Assembly: GCF_036010505.1 (NCBI RefSeq)
Contig: NZ_CP108569.1
Span: forward strand, 372,001 to 436,000
Direction: 5' to 3'
Length of the DNA stretch: 64,000 nucleotides
Origin: Streptomyces sp. NBC_01197
Lineage (GTDB): Bacteria > Actinomycetota > Actinomycetes > Streptomycetales > Streptomycetaceae
Below the pieces are notes generated by a model that saw nothing but the letters and a program-made list of their open reading frames with translations, had not been told where the DNA came from and did not search any database. A program made the translations under genes and the position numbers. Within the stretch, counting starts at the first letter, position 1, and the number at the start of each line of letters is the position of its first letter. Shown here in pieces: positions 24,722-32,012 of the stretch.

Positions 24722-25440
24722 TCAGGGGAGGAGGGGCCCGGTGGTGAGGGGAAGTACCGCGACGCCGGCCAGGCCGAGGGCGAGGGCGAGGGCGATTGCG
24801 CCGGCGGTGTAAGCGGTGGCGGCGGTCCAGCGGCCCTGGACGGCCTGCGTGCCGGCGGGTGCGGTGGCGGTGGCGGCGAAGCGGGGGGCGAGCCAGCGCA
24901 GGTAATAGAAGAGGGAAGCGACGGTGTTGACGACGGCGAGAGCAGCGAGCCACGGGCAGCCGCCCTCGACGGCCGCGCTGAAGATCTCCAGTTTGCCGAG
25001 GAAGACGCCGGTGGGCGGGGTGCCCACCAGGCCGAGCAGGCAGACGACGAGGACGGCGGCGAGGCCGGGGGGGGTGGGTGAGACCGCGGTAGTCCTGGAG
25101 CGTGCGGGCGTGGGGGAGTTCGGTGACGACGGCGAAGGCGCCGAGGTTGGTGGCGGCGTAGGCGGCCAGGTAGAACAGCAGACTCCTCTGCGCGAGGTCA
25201 CTGCGCGTGGCCACGGCCAGGGCCAGGGCCATCAGGAGGTAGCCGACCTGGCTGATGGTGGAGTACGCGAGCAGACGCTTCACGGACGTCTGAAAGAACG
25301 CGGCGAGGTTGCCCAGAGTCATGGTGACCGCGGCGAGAACGGCCAGCAGCAGGGGCCAGTTGACGTCCGAGCCGGCCAGTGCCTGGTGAAGGAGGCGGTA
25401 TCCGGCGATCAGGCCGCCGAACTGCGCCGGGGGCACTGCC
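24722..25440 (-). pseudogene. Truncated and frameshifted nuoN-like gene (NADH-quinone oxidoreductase subunit N)
   Basis: Two minus-strand frames carry consecutive parts of NuoN. About 25072-25435 reads GGLIAGYRLLHQAL.., TLGNLAAFFQTSVKRLLAYS, TISQVGYLLMAL, FYLAAYAATNLGAFAV and ARTLQDYRGL; the next frame continues PGLAAVLVVCLLGLVGTPPTGVFLGKLEIF, NTVASLFYYLRWLAPRF to the stop at 24722. The switch occurs at a run of eight G (25056-25064 region), so a single-base indel is the likely cause. The N-terminal half of the usual ~480-residue protein is missing, so the gene is dead even if the run is a sequencing error. Confidence 0.75.
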
Positions 25441-25537
25441 GGTGCTCTTGCGCTTCTTGTCGGTGGCGGGGACCACCTTGCCCGTCGGGGCTGACAAGGG
25501 AAGGGGTGCCGTTGGAGCCGCTGTCGGCAGGCGCAGC

Positions 25538-27001
25538 TCAGGCCCCCGCCAGCATCCTCTCCACCAGCCCGCCCAGGATGCTGATCCCCGGGTCGATCGC
25601 GCGTACCTGCGGGGCCGCGAAGCCGATCCGGAAGTGGTTCAGCGGCGGCTGCCCGGAGAGGAAGTAGATGTCGCCGCGCTCGATGAGCACGCCGCGCCGC
25701 TGGGCCAGCTCCACCAGTCTGCGGCAGTCCAGTTCGCGGGGCCCGGTCATCCACAGACTCACCCCGCCGGGCGACGGCGTGGTGTGCCAGGGCAGATGGG
25801 TGTTCACTGCGGCGGTGACGGCCTCCCACTTGCGCATCAGCTGGCCGCGGTAGCGGCGTACGGCGCGGTGGTACTCGCCGGACTGGATGAGCAGCGCGAG
25901 GGCGCGCTGGATGTGCCCGGACGGGTGCCGTACGGAGTAGCGCCGCAAGTCCCGCAGTTCCCTGATGAGTTCGCGGGAGGCCACCACGTACCCCATGCGA
26001 AGTCCCGGTGCCAGGAACTTCGAGAACGTGCCCAGATAGACGACCTGGCCGGTGCTGTCCAGTCCCTTCAGCGCGGGTGTCGGGCTGCCCTGGTAGCGGA
26101 ACTCGCTGTCGTAGTCGTCCTCGACGATGACCGTGCCGCTCTCGCGTACCAGCGAGAGCAGTTCCCTGCGCCGGCCGATGCTCAGCGTGACGTTGGTCGG
26201 ATGGTGGTGGGACGGCGTCACATGCAGCAGGTCCACCCCGGCCAGACCGGCCGGCGGTACCACCCCGGCGGCGGTGACCGGCAGCGGGAGCAGCCGGGCC
26301 CCGGCCCGTACGAAGATGTGCCGGGCGTCCAGATAGCCGGGGTCCTCCACGGCCACGGTGGAGCCGGTTCCCAGCAGGGCCCGGCTCAGCAGATCCAGCC
26401 CCTGCTGGGATCCCACGGTGACCAGGATCTCGTCCGGGGTCGCTTCCACCCCGCGCGCGGGCAGCAGTTGACGGCAGAGCATCTCGACCAGCAGCGGATC
26501 GTCGGCGGCGATGCTGTCCTGGAGGCTGTACTGGGCGTGCGGCTGGTAGAGGGCCTCGTTGAGCGCTCTGGACCAGTCGCGGGCGGGAAAGGCCCGCAGG
26601 TCCACCTGCCCGGCGAGGAACGGGTACGGGTAGTCGGCCCAGTCGGGCAGTTTCTCGATGTGCGGCAGCCGGTCCTCGGGGTGGCCGCGCAGCCGCGCCC
26701 CCCAGTCGAAACGCTCGGCCGGCGGGCGCTCCTCCACCGCGCAGTAGGGACGCATCTCGCGGTTGACGAAGATCCCCTGCCGTTCGCGGCTCTCCACGAA
26801 CCCCTCGGCGACCAGCTCCTGGTAGGCCGCGTTGACGGTGTTGCGGGACAGGCTCAGCTCCCGGGCCAGCTCCCGTGACGACGGCAGCCTCCGCTCGGCG
26901 TCGATGGTGCCGACGGCGATGCCGTGTTCGAGCGCTTTGCGGATCTGCCGGTAGAGCGGCTCCCCCGACGTCCGGTCGATCTCGATCAATGTACGTGGCA
27001 T
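25538..27001 (-). CDS. tauR: MocR-type (GntR-aminotransferase) regulator, probable TauR
   Basis: 487 aa, two domains. Residues 1-80 are a GntR winged helix (SGEPLYRQIRKALEHGI, RRLPSSRELARELSLSRNTVNAAYQELVAEGFVESRERQGIFV). Residues 110-480 are a fold-type I aminotransferase domain with VGSQQGLDLLSR, VEDPGYLDARHIF, DDYDSEFRY and the PLP lysine in YLGTFSKFLAPGLRMGYV. AGGAGG precedes the ATG at 27001. TauR is the MocR activator of taurine genes; here the gene is divergent from ald-tpa, which strongly supports that role. The symbol rests on family and context. Confidence 0.8.
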   Translation of the reverse strand: MPRTLIEIDRTSGEPLYRQIRKALEHGIAVGTIDAERRLPSSRELARELSLSRNTVNAAYQELVAEGFVESRERQGIFVNREMRPYCAVEERPPAERFDWGARLRGHPEDRLPHIEKLPDWADYPYPFLAGQVDLRAFPARDWSRALNEALYQPHAQYSLQDSIAADDPLLVEMLCRQLLPARGVEATPDEILVTVGSQQGLDLLSRALLGTGSTVAVEDPGYLDARHIFVRAGARLLPLPVTAAGVVPPAGLAGVDLLHVTPSHHHPTNVTLSIGRRRELLSLVRESGTVIVEDDYDSEFRYQGSPTPALKGLDSTGQVVYLGTFSKFLAPGLRMGYVVASRELIRELRDLRRYSVRHPSGHIQRALALLIQSGEYHRAVRRYRGQLMRKWEAVTAAVNTHLPWHTTPSPGGVSLWMTGPRELDCRRLVELAQRRGVLIERGDIYFLSGQPPLNHFRIGFAAPQVRAIDPGISILGGLVERMLAGA

Positions 27002-27391
27002 ACGCGCCTCCTGCGGATGACGTGGGCCGCGCGCGGCCCACCGGGCCGGGCCCCGGGCGCGGTACTCCGCTGTCCCCATCCAGCAGGCCGTTTCCGGGCC
27101 GCGTGGGGGTACCAGCTGACCGGGAGCGTAGCCGTACAACAGCCTTTACTCCAGAGGTCGGGCCGGGTGAGATGCCGGGATCGCGATTCCGTCCTGGACC
27201 CCTCGGGCGGGGCAGAACTGGCGCTTTCCCCCGGACCAGCCGGTCGGCACTCTGGTGGTGCACTCAGCACGGTGTGCCCGGTCGGGGCACCCGTCCGCAC
27301 TGCGGGTGAGCCGTTTCCGGGTCTGCCCCGGCACGGCTCCAGCGCTCCGGCACGAGCCGCCGGCGCCCCGCATCACCGAGGGGAGATCATC
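27002..27391. other. Divergent promoter region tauR / ald
   Basis: 390 bp without a convincing gene. The frame of ald is open through it, but its translation is not Ald-like and family alignment starts at 27392. The stretch 27121-27170 (GTACAACAGCCTTTACTCCAG) is the most AT-rich and is the best place for the promoters and MocR binding repeats. I see no strong hairpin. Confidence 0.45.
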
Positions 27392-28507
27392 GTGAAGATC
27401 GGGATTCCGCGCGAGGTCAAGAACCACGAGTACCGGGTGGCCATCACTCCCCCCGGCGTCCATGAGCTGGTCCGGGCCGGCCACACCGTCCAGGTCGAGA
27501 AGGACGCCGGCACCGGCTCGTCGATCGCCGACGCCGACTACGTCCGGGCCGGCGCCACGATCGTGCCGACCGCCGACGAGGTCTGGGCGGATTCGGAGCT
27601 GGTACTGAAGGTCAAGGAGCCCATCGCGGAGGAGTACCACCGCATGCGCGCCGGCCAGACACTCTTCACCTACCTGCATCTGGCGGCCTCCAAGGAGTGC
27701 ACCGACGCGATGCTGGATTCCGGGATCACCGGGGTGGCGTACGAGACGGTGCAGGCGGTCGACGGCTCGCTGCCGCTGCTCTTCCCGATGTCCGAGGTGG
27801 CCGGCCGGCTGGCGCCGCAGGCCGGCGCCCACCACCTCACCCGGGCGGCGGGCGGGCGCGGCGTACTCATGGGAGGCGTCTCGGGAACCCGTCCCGCCAA
27901 AGTCGTCGTCATCGGCGCCGGGGTCTCCGGGATGAACGCGGTGGCGGTGGCCACCGGTATGTGGGCCGACGTGGTGCTGCTCGACAAGAACATCGACAAG
28001 CTGCGGGCCGCCGACCGGATGTACGGGGGCCGGATCACCACCGTCGCCTCCAACGCGTACGAGGTCGAAGCCGCTGTTCTGGACGCCGATCTCGTCATCG
28101 GCGCGGTACTCGTCCCGGGCGCCAGGGCGCCGAGGCTGATCTCCAACGAGCTGGTCTCGCGCATGAAGCCGGGCTCGGTCCTCGTCGATATCGCCATCGA
28201 CCAGGGCGGCTGCTTCGAGGACTCCCGGGCGACCACCCACGCGGACCCGGTCTACCGCGTGCACGACTCGGTCTTCTACTGCGTCGCCAACATGCCCGGC
28301 GCGGTGCCGAACACCTCCACCTACGCACTGACCAACGTCACGCTCCCGTACGTCCTGAACATCGCGAACAACGGGATCGCCGCCGCCGCTGAGTCGGACG
28401 GCGCCATCGAGCGCGGCATCAACATCGTGGGCGGCCAGGTCACCTACCGCCCGGTGGCCGAGGCGCACGGTCTCAAGTACGTCGAGGCCGCCCAGGCGCT
28501 CGGCTGA
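27392..28507 (+). CDS. ald: Alanine dehydrogenase
   Basis: 371 aa, exact family length. [20 protein letters not shown] and [16 protein letters not shown] open the protein; LFTYLHLAA, the NAD loop [14 protein letters not shown], and [23 protein letters not shown] follow. It oxidises alanine to pyruvate and ammonia with NAD. Directly upstream of tpa it would regenerate the pyruvate consumed by taurine transamination. GGGGAG lies before the GTG start. A housekeeping ald probably exists elsewhere; this copy is likely dedicated to taurine. Confidence 0.93.
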   Translation: MKIGIPREVKNHEYRVAITPPGVHELVRAGHTVQVEKDAGTGSSIADADYVRAGATIVPTADEVWADSELVLKVKEPIAEEYHRMRAGQTLFTYLHLAASKECTDAMLDSGITGVAYETVQAVDGSLPLLFPMSEVAGRLAPQAGAHHLTRAAGGRGVLMGGVSGTRPAKVVVIGAGVSGMNAVAVATGMWADVVLLDKNIDKLRAADRMYGGRITTVASNAYEVEAAVLDADLVIGAVLVPGARAPRLISNELVSRMKPGSVLVDIAIDQGGCFEDSRATTHADPVYRVHDSVFYCVANMPGAVPNTSTYALTNVTLPYVLNIANNGIAAAAESDGAIERGINIVGGQVTYRPVAEAHGLKYVEAAQALG

Positions 28508-28632
28508 GCCGCCACCGCGCTCGCCCTGGCGGCATCCGCGGGCCGGCTCAACTGCCGCCGCGGCCAAGCACATCCGCAGTCCACCGCACACCACCCGCCC
28601 GGCGGCCGCCGGGCCAGGAGGGGAGATCCATC

Positions 28633-30003
28633 GTGACCACCGAGTCCGCGTTCCGTGCCAGGGCGCAGCGCCATCTGGGCCAGCACTTCACCCGCCAGGA
28701 CGTCTGGCAGAGCGCCGAGTTGCCGGTCTTCGTCCGCGGCGAGGGATGCCATCTGTACGACGAGCAGGGCCGGCGTTTCCTCGACGGTCTGGCGGGCCTG
28801 TTCTGCGTGAACATGGGGCACAGCCGCCGCGACATCGTCACGGCCGCCACCCGGCAGATGGAGACACTGGCCTACTCGACCAACTGGGGCGCCGCGCACC
28901 CGCCTGCCGTGGAAGCGGCGAGCCTGATCGCGGAGCTGGCCCCCGGCGACCTGGATGTCACGTGGTTCGTGAACTCCGGCTCGGAGGCCGTCGAAACGGC
29001 GATCAAGTTCGCCCGGCAGTACCACCGCAGCCAGGGCCACACCGAGCGTACGAAGATCATCAGCCGTAACATGTCGTACCACGGCGTCACCCTGGGCGCC
29101 CTGTCCGTCACCGGCCTGCCGAAGATCCGCGATCCGTTCCTGCCACTGCTGCCCGGCATCCGGCATGTGCCCAACACGCTCGGCCTCACCGGCGACTGCG
29201 GACCGGCCGAGGAGCTGGAGTGCGTGCGGGCGATCGAGGCCGCCATCCTGGAAGAGGGCCCCGAGACCGTCGCGGCCGTCTTCGCCGAGCCGGTGCAGAA
29301 CGGGCGCGGCGCGCTGGTCCCGCCGGACGGGTACTGGCGCGAACTGCGCAGGATCTGCGACAAGTACGGGGTCCTGCTCGTCGCCGACGAGGTCATCTGC
29401 TCCTTCGGGCGGCTGGGCCACTGGTTCGGCAGCGGTTACTTCGGCGTGGTGCCGGACATGATCACCTTCGCCAAGGGCTCCACTTCCGGCTACGCCCCGC
29501 TCGGCGGCATGATCGCCCGTGAGCCGCTGGTCCGAGGGCTCTACGACGCTCCCGGCGGCGGCACGTTCACGCACGGCGCCACCTGGGGCGGGCACCCGGT
29601 GTCCACCGCCGTCGCGGTCGCCAACATCACCGCGATGCGGGACGAGAAGGTCCTGGACAACGTCGGCAGCCTCGGGCCCGAACTCCGCGCGGGCCTCGAA
29701 GAGATCAAGCGGCGCCACCGCGTCGTCAAGGACGTGCGGGGCATGGGCTTCTTCTACGCGGTCGAGCTGACCGCCGACCGTGACACCGGGCGCGAGCTCA
29801 GCCCTGAGCAGTCACAGAAGGTGCTGCGCGAGGTCCTCCCGCAGGCATTCAGGAAGACCGGGGTCATCCTGCGCCCGGACGACCGCGGCGCGACGATGCT
29901 GATGATCTCGCCGCCGCTGGTGGCGGACCGGGAGGTGCTCGACGAGCTGCTCGCGGGGGTCGACGTGATGATCGGCGACGTCCAGAAGAGCGTCGCCGGC
30001 TGA
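28633..30003 (+). CDS. tpa: Taurine-pyruvate aminotransferase (class III, PLP)
   Basis: 456 aa. Class III aminotransferase with NSGSEAVETAIKFARQYH, RNMSYHGVTLGALSVTG, ADEVICSFGRLGHWFGS and the PLP lysine in TFAKGSTSGYAPLGG. The N-terminus QHFTRQDVWQSAELPVFVRGEGCHLYDEQG and DGLAGLFCVNMGHSR match the omega-amino acid/taurine group. With ald 125 bp upstream and xsc in the same locus, taurine plus pyruvate giving sulfoacetaldehyde plus alanine is the best reaction. A beta-alanine- or GABA-type transaminase would be the alternative if the locus context were absent. Confidence 0.85.
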   Translation: MTTESAFRARAQRHLGQHFTRQDVWQSAELPVFVRGEGCHLYDEQGRRFLDGLAGLFCVNMGHSRRDIVTAATRQMETLAYSTNWGAAHPPAVEAASLIAELAPGDLDVTWFVNSGSEAVETAIKFARQYHRSQGHTERTKIISRNMSYHGVTLGALSVTGLPKIRDPFLPLLPGIRHVPNTLGLTGDCGPAEELECVRAIEAAILEEGPETVAAVFAEPVQNGRGALVPPDGYWRELRRICDKYGVLLVADEVICSFGRLGHWFGSGYFGVVPDMITFAKGSTSGYAPLGGMIAREPLVRGLYDAPGGGTFTHGATWGGHPVSTAVAVANITAMRDEKVLDNVGSLGPELRAGLEEIKRRHRVVKDVRGMGFFYAVELTADRDTGRELSPEQSQKVLREVLPQAFRKTGVILRPDDRGATMLMISPPLVADREVLDELLAGVDVMIGDVQKSVAG

Positions 30004-30019
30004 CGAGAAGCAGCCGTAC

Positions 30020-30057
30020 GCCGGTGCGGGGAGGGGAATGGCCCTCCCCGCACCGGC
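30020..30057. terminator. Strong hairpin terminator after tpa
   Basis: GCCGGTGCGGGGAGGG (30020-30035) pairs perfectly with CCCTCCCCGCACCGGC (30042-30057), a 16-bp stem with loop GAATGG, 17 bp after the tpa stop. Confidence 0.88.
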
Positions 30058-30345
30058 TGCCGTGCTGCACACCCTCTGCGCACAACAGACGCACCCTCTG
30101 TGAACACAACTGCGCACTCTCACACACTTTTTCCGTTCCATGGCCGGAATTCCACCCCCGTTGCCCCTCGTGGCTACGCTGGGGCACTTCCCGCGGAACA
30201 GGCACGGGACCAGCACCCGGGGCCTGGTACCCGGTCGGCGGCCCGTTCTGGATCTTCCTCACACATCCACTTTTCGGCCAGCATTCCGGGCACTGCTGAA
30301 TTTCCCTACGGCAGCTCCACGCACTTTCCGACATAAGGGGTCCCC
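30058..30345. other. Promoter/leader region of the amino-acid permease
   Basis: 288 bp without a gene. It is relatively AT-rich with stretches such as CACACACTTTTTCCGTTCC (30120-30140) and TCCTCACACATCCACTTTTCG (30253-30275). It follows the tpa terminator, so the permease must have its own promoter here. No operator can be named. Confidence 0.4.
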
Positions 30346-31812
30346 GTGGCAGAGAACAACGGGTCCGGCGAGATCGGACGCGAAGAGACCGGAGGGGCCG
30401 GACTCCGGAGCGAACTCAAACAGCGGCACATGACTCTGATCGCCCTGGGCGGGGTGATCGGAGCAGGGCTCTTCGTCGGCAGCGGAGTGGTGATCGACGA
30501 GACCGGGCCGGCCGCGATCATCTCGTTCCTGCTGGCCGGCGGGCTCGTCATCCTCGTCATGCGGATGCTCGGTGAAATGGCCGTGGCCCGCCCGGCTGTC
30601 GGCTCCTTCTACGCCTACGCCCGGCTCGCCCTGGGCAACTGGGGCGGCTTCACGATCGGCTGGCTCTACTGGTACTTCTGGGTCAACGTGGTCGCTCTGG
30701 AAGCAGTGGCGGGCGCCAGCCAGATCCACGCCTGGCTGCCCGGGATCCCGTTGTGGGTGGTCAGCCTCTGCCTGATGGTGCTGCTCACCGGGGTCAACAT
30801 GTTCTCGGTGCGGTCGTTCGGGGAGTTCGAGTACTGGTTCTCCTCGATCAAAGTCGCCGCCATCACCGTCTTCCTCGTCGTCGGCCTGGTCTTCGTCCTC
30901 GGCCTGTGGCCCGGCGCCCATGCCGACGTCGGCAATCTGACCCAGCACCACGGCTTCGCCCCGCACGGCATCGGCGCGATCCTCACTGCCGTCATTCCCG
31001 CGGTCGGCTTCTTCACCGGCGCGGAGATCGCCGCGCTGGCCGCCGCCGAGTCCAAGAACCCGCAGCGCAGTGTGGCCAGGGCGACCCGCTCGGTCGTACT
31101 GCGTGTCCTGCTGTTCTACGTGGGCTCGATCTTCCTCGTCATCGCGATCGTGCCGTGGAACGATCCGTCGGTGGCGCAGGGCCCGTACGTGGCTACGCTC
31201 CAGCACATCGGGATTTCCGGCGCCGGCAACCTCATGCGGGTTCTGATCCTGGTCGCGGTGCTCTCGTCGCTCAACGCCGGCCTCTACAGCGCCTCCCGGA
31301 TCGTGTTCGCCCTGACCAGGAACAACGACGCACCGCACAGCCTGACCAAGCTCAGCAAGCGGGGCGTACCCCGGCGCGCGATCCTGCTCGCGACGGTGCT
31401 CGGCTATGTGTCGGTGATCATCGCGTATGTCTCGCCGGACGCCGTGTTCTCCTTCATCGTCCACTCCTACGGCGCGGTCGCGCTCTTCGTCTATCTCCTG
31501 GTCGCCCTCTCCCAAGTGCGCTTGCGGCGGCGGCTGGAGCGCGAGGATCCGGGGTCGCTCACGCTGAAGATGTGGTGCTTCCCGTATCTGAGCTGGTGCA
31601 CCATCGCGGCGATGGCCGTGGTGATCGTCGCGATGGCGGTCCTGCCGGCCACCCGTTCCGACTTCGCCGCCAGTGTGCTGACACTCGCGGTGGTCCTGGG
31701 CGCGTACGGAATCCGCGCGTACCGGTCACGCCGTCAGGCGCGTGCGGACGCCGGGCCCGCCGAGACCGGCCCCGAACCCGTGTCCGAGCCTGTGCTGGAC
31801 ACCCAGAAGTGA
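30346..31812 (+). CDS. APC family amino acid permease (GABA permease-like)
   Basis: 488 aa with 12 membrane helices. The AAT-family signature LKQRHMTLIALGGVIGAGLFVGSG opens the transport domain (residues 25-50), and MLGEMAVARPAVGSFYAYARLALG, GWLYWYFWVNVVALEA and ALTRNNDAPHSLTKLSKRGVPRRAIL follow. It should import an amino acid with protons. Directly after tpa it is a good candidate for taurine (or beta-alanine/GABA) uptake; no TauABC importer is seen in the window. A strong hairpin follows at 31833. Confidence 0.83.
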   Translation: MAENNGSGEIGREETGGAGLRSELKQRHMTLIALGGVIGAGLFVGSGVVIDETGPAAIISFLLAGGLVILVMRMLGEMAVARPAVGSFYAYARLALGNWGGFTIGWLYWYFWVNVVALEAVAGASQIHAWLPGIPLWVVSLCLMVLLTGVNMFSVRSFGEFEYWFSSIKVAAITVFLVVGLVFVLGLWPGAHADVGNLTQHHGFAPHGIGAILTAVIPAVGFFTGAEIAALAAAESKNPQRSVARATRSVVLRVLLFYVGSIFLVIAIVPWNDPSVAQGPYVATLQHIGISGAGNLMRVLILVAVLSSLNAGLYSASRIVFALTRNNDAPHSLTKLSKRGVPRRAILLATVLGYVSVIIAYVSPDAVFSFIVHSYGAVALFVYLLVALSQVRLRRRLEREDPGSLTLKMWCFPYLSWCTIAAMAVVIVAMAVLPATRSDFAASVLTLAVVLGAYGIRAYRSRRQARADAGPAETGPEPVSEPVLDTQK

Positions 31813-31832
31813 CCACGCCTTTGTGCACCATG

Positions 31833-31865
31833 GGCCAGGGCGGTGCGACGCGCACCGCCCTGGCC
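31833..31865. terminator. Strong hairpin terminator after permease gene
   Basis: GGCCAGGGCGGTGCG, loop ACG, CGCACCGCCCTGGCC: a perfect 15-bp stem 20 bp after the stop at 31812. The remaining gap to the convergent gene end at 32013 has no gene. Confidence 0.88.
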
Positions 31866-32012
31866 TGCGTCCGCGCAACGGGAGCCGGGTCCACCCCCGT
31901 ACGACCGGTCGTCACCGGCCGCGAGGAGGACGGATCGGCTGCCGCGGTCAGCTGACACAGGTCGCCGCCGCCTCCCGGTCAGGGCGACGGCGGCTTCACG
32001 GCCGGTAGGGGT

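Noticed and set aside
26924..27391. N-terminal extension of alanine dehydrogenase
   Set aside because: The frame is open but the translation is unrelated to Ald, which aligns from the GTG at 27392.
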